DNA of 36,964 nucleotides, from positions 1-36,964 of the forward strand of contig PLSB01000323.1 of NCBI GenBank assembly GCA_003165005.1, given 5' to 3'. The notes under the pieces were generated by a model. It had not been told where the DNA came from, made no database searches, and saw nothing but the letters and a program-made list of their open reading frames with translations. Position 1 is the stretch's first letter. Every line of letters starts with the position of its first letter. Positions 17,592 through 27,684 of this stretch are shown piece after piece. The stretch comes from Acidobacteriaceae bacterium. GTDB lineage: Bacteria > Acidobacteriota > Terriglobia > Terriglobales > Acidobacteriaceae. The position numbers were made by a program, and so were the translations under genes.

Positions 17592-20500
17592 ATGGATCTC
17601 CGCTCTCACTTTGCCTCTTCGAAGTTTTTCGCTGTTCATCCGGCTGCCGCCATGAGCCTGAACCGGCTCCGGGCGCTCGCAGTTCTGGCCGTAATCTTCT
17701 CGCTCGCCCTGGTGGCCAATGCGCAGTCCGCGCATTACGGCGGGCAGGCCGACGCGGTAGCGACGCAACTTGCTTCACCGCAGTCGCTGGCCGTCGATGG
17801 CCTGGGCAACGTGTTTGTTTCGAGCTCCGTGGACGCGTCAGGTTATCCCGCAGGGGTCTACAAGGTGGAGGCCGTCAACGGCCGGGTCTCGAGTTCCTCG
17901 ACGATGGTTCAGATCGCATCGGCCTACGGAAGTCTGGCCGTGGACGCACAGAACAACCTCTACATCGCCGTCGCAAGCACTCCCACCATCTATAAATATG
18001 CGGCCGTCGGCGGCGAGGTGACCGCGAGTTCGTCCATGACCGTGGTCAGCAGCAACGATTTCACTGCGCCCACGGCGCTGGCCGTCGACAGCAACGGCTA
18101 CCTGATCGTCGTCGACCAGAACAGACACGTTTACCGGCTCGCCCCCAACGACAGCAGCAAGATTCAACTGGGCGCCAGCTACCTTGATGGTCACTGGATC
18201 GTCGGCGTGGCAGTCGATGGCGCCAACAACGTCTACGTGGCCGATTTGAGCTGGGGCGTCGTCGATGAGATCGAGTCCGTGGATGGCGCAGTCTCAGGCA
18301 GTTCATCCATCTGGGATATTGCCTGGCCCAATGGCGCGCTTACGGCCGTAGCGGCAGACACCAAAGGCGATGTCTTCTTCGGAGATAATCCCACTGCCGG
18401 GACGGGAGAGGTTCAGGAGATTCCGGCCGGCTCCACAAATCCCGAAGTCGTCTACAGCAGCTACACGGCTCCCAGCCTTCCTGTCGCGCTGGCGACGGGC
18501 CTGCACGGAGAGATTTACATCGCCGACATTGCCAACGGGTCGATTGTGAATCCGCCGGTGCGCATCGTCCTGGCCACTCCGCCGGATTTCGGCGAGGTAA
18601 CTGTCGGCCAGACCAGCAGCGCGAATCTTCCTTTCACCTTCGATTCCACAACCTCGCTGGGCAGCACCATCGAGAGCGTACTCGGGCAGGGAGTCAGCGG
18701 GCAGGAGTTCATCTACCAGGCGCAAAGCGATACCTCTTATTGCCAGGCAGGTCAAACCTACCAGACCGGCCAGAGTTGCCTGATCGCGGTCCAATTCTCG
18801 CCGCAGTATCCGGGGCTGCGGCTGGGCGCGGCGGAATTGCTGGACTCGAGCGGCAACATCCTGGCCAGCGTGCCTCTGCAAGGCACCGGCGTTGCCTCCC
18901 AACTTTCATACCTCACCTTCACCCCGCCGACCACCCTTTATCGCCAAATCGTGGGCCAGCCTACCGGCGTGGCCGTCGATTCCCATGGCAATGTGTTTTA
19001 CAGCGATGCGGATCGAGGCATGATCCTTGAACTGGTGGGCGCCAGCGGTCCGCCTGTAACGATCGCCAGTCTTGGTACTTACAGCTGTCCCGATGCTCTG
19101 GCCTTCGACGGCGGCGGCAACCTGTTTATGGCAGATTATTGCAGCCACACCGTCTGGGAGATCCAGGCCAACACCAACGGCCAGATCTCCTCGACTTCCA
19201 ACGTCATTAACTTGAGCAGCGTCGTGAGTTATTCTAACGGCTTCAGCGGCTTCGCCGAGCCGTGGGGTGTGGCCGTCGATGGCGCCGGAAATGCCTTCGT
19301 CACCGATGCCAATTCCACCGGCGTAGGCATGGTCTACGAGGTCGTGGCCGACAGTAACGGCCACGTCAACACCAACTCGTCCGTGGTGCAAATCGCGACG
19401 GGCTTCAATCAGCCGCAGGGCCTGGCTCGGGATGCGAATGGAGATCTCTTCCTGGCCGACACGCACAACCTTGTGGTGAAGGAGATCGTGGCCGTGAATG
19501 GGCAGGTCTCGGCAAGCTCCCAGGTGGTGACCGTCGGCAGCGGCTTCCTCTTTCCCACCAGCGTCGCCGTCGATGCCGCCGGCAACGTCTATGTGACCGA
19601 CGACGACAGCGGCGACAACTCCATGGTGAAGGTCATTCTGGCCTCGAATGGCGCGGTCTCGGCCAGCTCCCCGGTCCTCACGCTGACCAACGGCCTCATA
19701 GAGCCCTGGGGAATCACGGTCGATGCCAGCGGCAATCTCTTCTTTACCAATTGGACCTACGCCTCGGTGCAGGAACTGCCCTTCGGCACTGAGCCCACGC
19801 AGATCGCCTTTAATACGGCCACGGCGGTGGGGTCGCTGGATGCGACCGACGATCCGCAGAGTCTTACGCTGGCCAACATCGGCAACGCCGCGCGCAACTT
19901 CGACTCGGCGGCCTCGATCCAGGGAGGAGATTTTCTCTTCGATAGCGCCACAACCTGCTCGCAGTCGGGCGCGTACACGCTCGATCCCGGCAGTTCCTGC
20001 ACGCTGGCCATCGACTTTCAGCCTTCGGCTTCGGGCCCACTCTCGGACACGCTTACCCTTGGCGACAGCTCCCTGCCCGCAATCACGCTCAACGGCACCG
20101 GCACCACGCAGCCCATACTCTCGGTCGCCGCTCTGTACTCGATTGGCTACGTCCAGGCCGGCGCCACGACCTCCACTTTGCTGTCGGTCTCAAACGTCGG
20201 TGGCGCGCCGCTGACGATCGCTTCCATCACGCACACCTCCGGCGCATCCGACTTCAGCCTCGGCGCGGGAGGAAACTGCCCTATCGGCTCCGCCATCGCG
20301 GCAAACACGAGCTGCGCCGTGGAGATCGATTACTCCCCGGCTGCCGGCTTCACCGGCGCTGAATCGGCCGTCTTCACCATCACCAGCGATGGCGGAACAA
20401 AGAACTTTACCGTCAGCGCCTATTCGCTGCTTTCGATGACGCAGCCGGCGGTCGTGGTCTCTTCCACTTCGCTGGACTTCGGCGCGAGGATAATCGGCGC

Positions 20501-23500
20501 CGAGGCGGCAAAGTGGGATAGGGGTACCCCGCTTACGCAACTGACCCTGACGTTGACCAACGAAGGTGCGGGAACACTGCAATTCTCCGACCTGACGACG
20601 ACCACCGGCGTCGAGGACTTCTATTGGCAGTATGAGACCACCAGTGCAGTGTCCAGCAATACCTGTGTCTCGACAAAACACTATGGCACCTCCGAGTTAA
20701 CCACGGGGCAAAGCTGCACCATCCAATATGCCTTCCTGCCCTGGCTGAACGGCGCGCGACAGGGCAATCTGCACATTGGCAGCAACGCTGTTTCCGGCGA
20801 TCTCAACGTGACGCTGACGGGCGTCGGTGTGCTTCCGGCTGGCGTGCTTGCCGTCATTCCGCAGCAGGGATTCTCCTTCAGCGGGGGCGGAAAGCTCGCC
20901 ACCATCGACCCCACTCTCCATAAGGTATTTGCCATCAGCGGCGGGTATTTTACCGAGGTCGATACCAACACGCTGGCCTATAACAGCCTGTCTTTGGGCA
21001 GCCAGGAGAGCCCCAACCAGATGGCTCTCGACGCCACCGCGGGCACGATCTATGGCGGGGCGAACGGCGGGTTTTTCACCATCAATGAGGCGGCAGGGAC
21101 CTGGAACTTCACCCCCGAACTCTACGAGTACTACTACGATATTGCCGTCAACCCCGCAACGAACAAGGCATACCTGACCGATTACGGATCGAATATCGGA
21201 ATCGTGGATGGCAACGCGGGCAACGCGTACTCGGCAATTCATGGGTCGGGCGCAACCTATCTGTTCAGTACCTCGTCCGTGGCCGTGGACTCCACGAGCA
21301 ACCTCGCCTATGTTCTGGACAACTACGTTGGGAAGATCGCGGTGGTCAGCGGGGGCACGCTGCAAACTCCTTTTATTGCAGGATTGCCCACCCAGGGATC
21401 GCTGCTGACCTTCAATCCAGTCTCCAACAAGCTCTACACCAACGGATCGAGCACGGCACTGACGGTGATTGACGGCGCAACCCATGCCGTCAGCAGCATC
21501 GCCGGCATCGACACCACCGCGGTCACCGTGAACCCCGTGACCAATCGCGTCTATGCCACCAACTTCCCGGCGGTGTGGAGCAGCTGGGCCCAGACCGCTA
21601 CGATCGCGGTGATCGACGGCTCCTCGCAGGCGGTTCTGGCCAACGTCCCCGTGGGCCAGGCCAGCAGCGGGGCAGAGGCCATCGCCATCGACACGGTGAG
21701 CAACGAAGTCTATGTTTCCAACGGCGACGACGGAGGCGTCAGCAACAGCGTATCGGTGATCGACGGCGCCACCAACACCGTTTCCGCTACTGTGGCCACG
21801 GACTACGATCCGGGTGCGATCGTGGTAGACGAAGCGAACCACCACGCTTTTGTGCTCAACGAGCGCTTGCTGCCGCAGGGCAACCCCACGGGCAGCATCT
21901 TTGTCATCGCCAGCCCCAAGGAAGATGGGCCGACCGTGGCCCCGGCGATTGCCGCCTCTTTCGGCACGGGAATGATCGGCGTCAATTCCACCACTTCGCT
22001 GAACTTCACCATCACCAATCCCAACAGCAGCTACACGCTTTCCAGCGTCGGCTTTCAGGCGCTGCTTCCCAGCGGCCTGCAGGCCGCGGCGGGAACCACG
22101 GCAGCCTGCGGCGGAGCCCTGACCACGGGCTCGGACGGCACGATCACTTTGGCCGGCGCGATGATTACTCCCGGCGGCCAATGCACCGTCAGCCTCACGG
22201 TGACCGGAGCCGCCGCCGGCACCTACACGCTCACATCCGGCGCGGTCGCCGCCTGGCCCAGCCTGACCGGAAATACTGCATCGGCAACGCTGACGGTAGG
22301 CAGCAGCCCGATCGTCATTGGAACGGTCACGGCATACGGACTGCCTCTGGCCGGCGTGACGATCACTTACCAGGCGGACACATCGAGTTATCAGTCGGGC
22401 GCGACCGTGACCGATAACAACGGGAATTATTCCTTCGCCGTTACCGCGGGATGGAGCGGGACGATTACTCCGTCGCTCACCGGCTACACCTTTACGCCTG
22501 GGAATAACTGGATTCCGGCCGTCACCACCAGCGCCACGCAGAGCTTCACCGCCGTCATCATTCCGCCGGAGGTGATCACCGGATCGACCATCGGTTCGGC
22601 CTCCACCACCATTGCCAGCGGCGGCGCGGTGGCCGACCAGGGCGGCGCGACAGTGACGGCGCGCGGTGTCTGCTATAGCACTGCGGCCAATCCTGCAATC
22701 ACGGACAGCTGCACCTCGGACGGCACGGGCGCCGGAGCCTTTACCAGCACTCTCACCGGCCTGGCGCTGAACACGACCTATCATGTGCGCGCCTACGCTA
22801 CCAGCGCCGCCGGCACCTTCTACGGCAGCGATTTGCAGTTCACTACGATGACTCCGAGCGCATCCAGCGTGGCCGGAGCCTATGCCTACATCACCGGCGG
22901 CATCAGCAATGCTGTTAACGTAATCGACACCGCCAGTCAGCGCGTCCTCGGCACGGTTGTCCTCAATCCGGCAGGGCCGCTGTTTTACGGCGACATCTGC
23001 CCCAATGGCGTTGCCAGCAGTTCCAGCAGCGGGAAGATCTACGTGGCCGCTGTGTGCGTGAACTCCATCTCGGCCATCGACTCAAGCACTCTCAGCGTCG
23101 CCGACTACATCCAGGTGCCTATTACAACTGGCGGCTCGACCATGTCGGCGGTCACCAGCCTGGACGGATCGCTCGTCTACCTGAGCGACGAAGAGGGGCC
23201 GGGCCCAAGTGCCGGGAACATTCACGTCATCAATACCTCCACCGACGCCATCAGCTCCTTCCAGATCGGCAAGGCCTCCTACGACCTGAAGCTGCATCCC
23301 GATGGAAACCGCCTCTACGCAACCAATACGGACGACAGCACGGTGACGGCCGTAGACCTGACCACAGCCACCGTTACGGCCACCATCAACACCGGCCAGG
23401 AGCCGTTCGGCATGGTCATCAACAACGCCGGCACGCGCGCCTATACGGCGAACCACGGCGACAATACGGTCTCCGTCATCGACGTAGCCTCCGGTTCGCC

Positions 23501-26114
23501 CACGCTGAATACCACCCTGCAGACGTTCCCGGTTGGCAACCTTCCCATGGATGTAGCAGTCAGCGCCGATGACAGCCGCCTCTATGTCTCCAATTACAAC
23601 GACCATACAGTCTCGGTTTTCAACACCGCAGGCGACGCGAATACTCTCGTCGGAACCATCACCCTGTCGTACGCGCCACAGGGCCTGGCCATGCAGCCCG
23701 GCAGCGCTTACCTCTGGGTATTGCTGCCGGACGCCGGCGAGGCTGTCATTTTCAATACAGCCGGCGACGCCAACTCCATCGTGAACACCATCGCTGTGAG
23801 TGGAAAGCCCGGCCAGCTCGGATCGTTCTTCTCGACAGTCGCGACAGCAACCGTCCGGCACACCCCCATCATTAACTGGTCTGCTCCGGCGGCAATCACT
23901 TATGGCACGGCGCTCGACAACACGCAATTGAACGCCACGGCCACTTACAACGGATCGACGGTTGACGGAACGTTCACCTATACTCCGGCGGCAGGCACAG
24001 TGTTGAACGCCGGCGCCAACCAGACACTCTCAGTGACCTTCACGCCGACGGACGCCACCGACTACAACGCGGCGACAGGATCGGTGAGCCTGACGGTGAA
24101 CAAGGCGACGCCGACGGTCAACTGGTATGCGCCGGCGGCAATCACTTATGGCACGGCGCTCGACAACACGCAACTGAACGCCACGGCCACTTACAACGGA
24201 TCGACGGTTGACGGAACCTTCGCCTACACGCCGGCCTCTGGCACGGTGTTGAACGCTGGGGCTAACCAAACACTCTCGGTCGCCTTCACGCCGACGGACG
24301 CCACCGACTACAACGCGGCAAACGGAACAGTAAGTCTCACGGTGAGCAAGGCGACGCCGACGGTCAACTGGTCTGCTCCGGCAGCGATTACTTACGGCAC
24401 GGCGCTGAGCAGCGCACAGTTGAATGCCACAGCGAGCTACAACGGATCGACGGTCGCGGGAACCTTCGCCTACTCGCCAGCCTCGGGCACGGTGCTGAAC
24501 GCCGGGGCCAACCAGACACTCTCGGTAACCTTTACGCCGACCGACACAACTGACTACACCACGGCAAACGGAACAGTAAGTCTCACGGTGAGCAAGGCGA
24601 CGCCGACGGTCAACTGGTCTGCGCCGCCGGCGATTACTTACGGCACGGCGCTGAGCAGCACGCAACTGAACGCCACGGCCACTTACAACGGAGCGGCGGT
24701 CGCGGGAACCTTCGCCTACACGCCGGCCTCTGGCACGGTGCTGAACGCGGGGGCCAACCAGACACTTTCGGTCACCTTCACGCCGACAGACACGACCGAT
24801 TACAACACAGCGACAGGATCGGTGAGCCTGACTGTCAACAAGGCGACACCGACGGTCAACTGGACCGCGCCGGCGGCAATCACTTACGGAGCCGCGCTCA
24901 GCAGCACGCAACTGAACGCCACGGCCACTTACAGCGGGTTGAGCGTCGCAGGAGCCTTCACTTATACGCCGGCCTCAGGCACGGTGCTGAACGCCGGCGC
25001 CAACCAAACACTCTCGGTCACCTTCACGCCGACGGACACGACCGACTACACCACGGCACACGGATCGGTGAGCCTGACAGTGAGCGCATTCACTCCAACG
25101 GTGACAGTGACGCCTGGAGCAACCAGCATCACCATCGCACAGGCACTGGCGGTGACCGTGTCGGTGAGCGGGGCAACGGGCGGTTCATCGCCAAGCGGAA
25201 GCGTGATTTTGACGGGCGGCAGCTATACGTCGCCGGCAGTGGCGCTGACGGGCGGAAGTGCGACGTTCAACATACCGGCCAGCACATTGGCCGCGGGCAA
25301 TTACACCTTCAAGGCCAGCTACACACCAGACGCGAGCAGCTCATCGAATTACAACAGTGGCTCAGGGACGGCTTTGACGGCGGTGTCGGTGAATGGCCTG
25401 CAGCCGATCATCGCCGGCCTGCTGCCGGCATTTACCACCGCGGACGGGCCGGCCTTTACGCTGACCGTAACGGGAACCGGATTTGTCTCCGGCTCGACGG
25501 TTTACTGGGGCACTACCGCGCTCACAACGACGTTCGGAAGTTCTACACAGCTAACCGCTCAGGTGCAGGCAGTAGACATCTCCGCTGCGGGCATTACATC
25601 GATCACCGTGCAAACGCCAGCGCCCGGTGGTGGCACTTCCAACGTATTCGAGTTCGAGGTCGATTCGGGCGGGGCGGGAACCAAGCCAACCTTCACGGTC
25701 GTGTCGGATACAGTAACGCCAGGCTCCTCGGCATCCTACCGGGTAACGCTGCCTTCTTCAGCCACGAATGTGAGCGTCCAGTGCCTGGGTCTGCCCAGCG
25801 GCGCAGCCTGCAGCTATTCGGCCGCAACCGGCACACTGACGATCTCAACCTCCACGACGACACCGGCGGGCACCTACCAGATCGTTGTCGTCGTTACCGA
25901 GACGCTGCCTGGCACATCTACATCCTGGATCTTTTTGCCGATTCTGCTGCTGCCGTTGGCGAGGATGCGCAGGAAATGGGCCAAACAGCAAATATGGCTG
26001 ATGCTGTGCCTGGCAATTGCGCTGGCTGCCGCCGCTACGACGATTGGCTGCGGAGGCTCGTCGCAATCGCACACGGTCACCAGTTCGGGAACCGTAACCC
26101 TTGTTGTCCAATAG
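17592..26114 (+). CDS. Giant (~2840 aa) exported protein: NHL propeller, choice-of-anchor-D type domains, YVTN propeller repeats, tandem Ig-like (MBG-type) repeats, IPT/TIG domain, C-terminal hydrophobic segments
   Basis: Signal peptide; recurring GVAVDGAGNVYVAD units; VSVIDGATNTVSATV units; five WSAPAAITYGTAL..LNATATYNG repeats; IAGLLPAFTTADGPAFTLTVTGTGF TIG motif. Confidence 0.93.
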   Translation: MDLRSHFASSKFFAVHPAAAMSLNRLRALAVLAVIFSLALVANAQSAHYGGQADAVATQLASPQSLAVDGLGNVFVSSSVDASGYPAGVYKVEAVNGRVSSSSTMVQIASAYGSLAVDAQNNLYIAVASTPTIYKYAAVGGEVTASSSMTVVSSNDFTAPTALAVDSNGYLIVVDQNRHVYRLAPNDSSKIQLGASYLDGHWIVGVAVDGANNVYVADLSWGVVDEIESVDGAVSGSSSIWDIAWPNGALTAVAADTKGDVFFGDNPTAGTGEVQEIPAGSTNPEVVYSSYTAPSLPVALATGLHGEIYIADIANGSIVNPPVRIVLATPPDFGEVTVGQTSSANLPFTFDSTTSLGSTIESVLGQGVSGQEFIYQAQSDTSYCQAGQTYQTGQSCLIAVQFSPQYPGLRLGAAELLDSSGNILASVPLQGTGVASQLSYLTFTPPTTLYRQIVGQPTGVAVDSHGNVFYSDADRGMILELVGASGPPVTIASLGTYSCPDALAFDGGGNLFMADYCSHTVWEIQANTNGQISSTSNVINLSSVVSYSNGFSGFAEPWGVAVDGAGNAFVTDANSTGVGMVYEVVADSNGHVNTNSSVVQIATGFNQPQGLARDANGDLFLADTHNLVVKEIVAVNGQVSASSQVVTVGSGFLFPTSVAVDAAGNVYVTDDDSGDNSMVKVILASNGAVSASSPVLTLTNGLIEPWGITVDASGNLFFTNWTYASVQELPFGTEPTQIAFNTATAVGSLDATDDPQSLTLANIGNAARNFDSAASIQGGDFLFDSATTCSQSGAYTLDPGSSCTLAIDFQPSASGPLSDTLTLGDSSLPAITLNGTGTTQPILSVAALYSIGYVQAGATTSTLLSVSNVGGAPLTIASITHTSGASDFSLGAGGNCPIGSAIAANTSCAVEIDYSPAAGFTGAESAVFTITSDGGTKNFTVSAYSLLSMTQPAVVVSSTSLDFGARIIGAEAAKWDRGTPLTQLTLTLTNEGAGTLQFSDLTTTTGVEDFYWQYETTSAVSSNTCVSTKHYGTSELTTGQSCTIQYAFLPWLNGARQGNLHIGSNAVSGDLNVTLTGVGVLPAGVLAVIPQQGFSFSGGGKLATIDPTLHKVFAISGGYFTEVDTNTLAYNSLSLGSQESPNQMALDATAGTIYGGANGGFFTINEAAGTWNFTPELYEYYYDIAVNPATNKAYLTDYGSNIGIVDGNAGNAYSAIHGSGATYLFSTSSVAVDSTSNLAYVLDNYVGKIAVVSGGTLQTPFIAGLPTQGSLLTFNPVSNKLYTNGSSTALTVIDGATHAVSSIAGIDTTAVTVNPVTNRVYATNFPAVWSSWAQTATIAVIDGSSQAVLANVPVGQASSGAEAIAIDTVSNEVYVSNGDDGGVSNSVSVIDGATNTVSATVATDYDPGAIVVDEANHHAFVLNERLLPQGNPTGSIFVIASPKEDGPTVAPAIAASFGTGMIGVNSTTSLNFTITNPNSSYTLSSVGFQALLPSGLQAAAGTTAACGGALTTGSDGTITLAGAMITPGGQCTVSLTVTGAAAGTYTLTSGAVAAWPSLTGNTASATLTVGSSPIVIGTVTAYGLPLAGVTITYQADTSSYQSGATVTDNNGNYSFAVTAGWSGTITPSLTGYTFTPGNNWIPAVTTSATQSFTAVIIPPEVITGSTIGSASTTIASGGAVADQGGATVTARGVCYSTAANPAITDSCTSDGTGAGAFTSTLTGLALNTTYHVRAYATSAAGTFYGSDLQFTTMTPSASSVAGAYAYITGGISNAVNVIDTASQRVLGTVVLNPAGPLFYGDICPNGVASSSSSGKIYVAAVCVNSISAIDSSTLSVADYIQVPITTGGSTMSAVTSLDGSLVYLSDEEGPGPSAGNIHVINTSTDAISSFQIGKASYDLKLHPDGNRLYATNTDDSTVTAVDLTTATVTATINTGQEPFGMVINNAGTRAYTANHGDNTVSVIDVASGSPTLNTTLQTFPVGNLPMDVAVSADDSRLYVSNYNDHTVSVFNTAGDANTLVGTITLSYAPQGLAMQPGSAYLWVLLPDAGEAVIFNTAGDANSIVNTIAVSGKPGQLGSFFSTVATATVRHTPIINWSAPAAITYGTALDNTQLNATATYNGSTVDGTFTYTPAAGTVLNAGANQTLSVTFTPTDATDYNAATGSVSLTVNKATPTVNWYAPAAITYGTALDNTQLNATATYNGSTVDGTFAYTPASGTVLNAGANQTLSVAFTPTDATDYNAANGTVSLTVSKATPTVNWSAPAAITYGTALSSAQLNATASYNGSTVAGTFAYSPASGTVLNAGANQTLSVTFTPTDTTDYTTANGTVSLTVSKATPTVNWSAPPAITYGTALSSTQLNATATYNGAAVAGTFAYTPASGTVLNAGANQTLSVTFTPTDTTDYNTATGSVSLTVNKATPTVNWTAPAAITYGAALSSTQLNATATYSGLSVAGAFTYTPASGTVLNAGANQTLSVTFTPTDTTDYTTAHGSVSLTVSAFTPTVTVTPGATSITIAQALAVTVSVSGATGGSSPSGSVILTGGSYTSPAVALTGGSATFNIPASTLAAGNYTFKASYTPDASSSSNYNSGSGTALTAVSVNGLQPIIAGLLPAFTTADGPAFTLTVTGTGFVSGSTVYWGTTALTTTFGSSTQLTAQVQAVDISAAGITSITVQTPAPGGGTSNVFEFEVDSGGAGTKPTFTVVSDTVTPGSSASYRVTLPSSATNVSVQCLGLPSGAACSYSAATGTLTISTSTTTPAGTYQIVVVVTETLPGTSTSWIFLPILLLPLARMRRKWAKQQIWLMLCLAIALAAAATTIGCGGSSQSHTVTSSGTVTLVVQ
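23877..25092 (+). repeat. Five tandem copies of a 246-bp (82-aa) Ig-like module
   Basis: Equivalent TGG codons at 23877, 24123, 24369, 24615 and 24861: exact 246-bp period. Confidence 0.95.
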
Positions 26115-26127
26115 CCCTCCGGATGTT

Positions 26128-26161
26128 GCGTCCGGGAGCGCTACGGAGCGCGCCCGGACGC
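26128..26161 (+). terminator. Long GC hairpin downstream of the giant ORF
   Basis: GCGTCCGGG-a-GCGCT-ACGG-AGCGC-g-CCCGGACGC; no clear T-tract. Confidence 0.55.
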
Positions 26162-26747
26162 GGCCGGATTGCAGCACAACCCTCCCTGACTGGAAGCTGG
26201 CGAGCTGAGCCCTGACACCGCTCATTTTGAAACATGCTCTCGCAGATCGACGCTCAATGAGCGGTTAGTCGCCAACTCGTCGACAGCTGGCCAAGCAATG
26301 GCTAGCAACGGACTGTGGCGCCAGCAGCATGGCATCGCTCTGAGATTCCGCTTGCCACAACACAAAATCGATCGTTTTATCCTGGTGGGCAGGATCAGTC
26401 CTGAAAAACGCCGTAGCCTTCCGGAGCATTTCCGGAATGACGCCAAATCGCCAAAGCGCATTTCGAGCAGCGGATTCGTAATGGAAGTCAGCTCTTAGTG
26501 AGATGTTCCCGATGGCTGAAATGTTCCTGGTGGTGAGCTGCAACTCGTCTCCAATCCAGTTTTCGGGGTTAGGGGAGGATCCGCGACGAATCGGGCAGAA
26601 GTTAGGATCACGCTAAATATCGGCCGCATTCCGGCGCGAAATCCCGTGTACTTGTAGCGTACTCAAGAACCGCGTTTGCTGCATTTTGAACGAGTCGAGC
26701 GTCCTCACAAATGAATAACTTGAATGGAATCAGTGGGTTGCTGAGTA

Positions 26748-26766
26748 TCAAGTCCCCCTCTGGGCA
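26748..26766 (+). repeat. 19-bp direct repeat copy B: displaced tRNA-Leu 3' fragment (candidate distal att site)
   Basis: TCAAGTCCCCCTCTGGGCA identical to 10685-10703; no tRNA body around it. Confidence 0.8.
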
Positions 26767-26833
26767 TCATTTGTAATCCGTTGAGGATATGTCTCTTAAT
26801 GGGCATTTCTAGCAACCGCCGTAGCGGGAGCCA

Positions 26834-27679
26834 TCAATCCTTAATGTGGAAAGTAAGTGCCTTGCCGGGATTCGTATTGCCCTTCGCAGCGGGGATGTCG
26901 CTGCGCAGGATGAAGGCGTAGTCTCCCGAGCCCGCGCTGAAGTTGATTTGATAGCTGTTATCGGCGGTCTGTGTGGCCTGAAAGGCTACTCCGTCACTGC
27001 TTTTGCCGCCGCCTAAAGCGGCTTTGAATTCGCGATTATCGTGCTTGCCGTGAAGATGGACGAGCAAATAGCTCTGCACAGAGGTTCCGGGTGCAAGCTG
27101 CAGGAGAAACTGAACCGGGGCGCGCGCGGCAGTTACGCTTTGGGATCCGGCAATGGTCCCCGTGATCTCCTCGTTCAGAAGGCCGCCAGAGGCCTTGCGA
27201 AGGCCGCTCATCAGTCCGGTACCCTCCCAAGTGATGGACTCGACCGGCAGTGGCGTCCATGCGGAACCATTCTTGAAATAAGCGCCGGGGCTGCGGGAGC
27301 TCGGACTTGACACGGCCGGCTGCGCCTGAACCGGCGGGCTGACCGGCTGGGGCGCGGGTTGGACCGGGGCGGCGACGGTTCCGCGATAGTTGGCGCGCAC
27401 CGCGGCGATTTCGCCATCGGTAGCGCCCGCGGCGCGCAGGGTCTTCTCCGACTGGACCGTCAGTTGGAAGTCCACGCCCCGCGTCTTGATGGCGCTGATC
27501 AGTTCGCTTTCCTTGAGACCGCCGATCTTGAGCGCATCGGTCAGGCCCTTTTCCGAGATGGGCTTCGCGGAGGAGCCCTGGGCCATAGCCAGAACCGGCA
27601 GCAGGACGGCGACGAGCAGCGCGATGGGCAGGAAACGGGCAACAAAACGCATGGCGAAAGATGGAAGTCTGGTGCTCAT
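26834..27679 (-). CDS. Secreted hypothetical protein, Pro/Gln-rich linker
   Basis: Signal peptide PIALLVAVLLPVLAMAQ; last gene of the operon; alternative GTG at 27688 overlapping the upstream stop. Confidence 0.75.
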   Translation of the reverse strand: MSTRLPSFAMRFVARFLPIALLVAVLLPVLAMAQGSSAKPISEKGLTDALKIGGLKESELISAIKTRGVDFQLTVQSEKTLRAAGATDGEIAAVRANYRGTVAAPVQPAPQPVSPPVQAQPAVSSPSSRSPGAYFKNGSAWTPLPVESITWEGTGLMSGLRKASGGLLNEEITGTIAGSQSVTAARAPVQFLLQLAPGTSVQSYLLVHLHGKHDNREFKAALGGGKSSDGVAFQATQTADNSYQINFSAGSGDYAFILRSDIPAAKGNTNPGKALTFHIKD

Positions 27680-27684
27680 TGTTC

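Noticed and set aside
17400-17592. Riboswitch (GEMM-like) upstream of the giant gene
   Set aside because: Contains TTACCGA-like and hairpin pieces but lacks the conserved GEMM core; only a generic leader hairpin is supportable.
20697-22784. 695-aa minus-strand ORF
   Set aside because: Antisense shadow of the giant propeller/Ig gene; Arg/Gly/Asp-rich with no domain.
23877-25092. Tandem repeats as a noncoding array
   Set aside because: Fully in frame, encoding an 82-aa Ig-like module.
26222-26543. Two overlapping minus-strand ORFs (79 and 92 aa) near the distal att copy
   Set aside because: No recognisable domain, different frames; might be decayed sequence but not supportable as genes.
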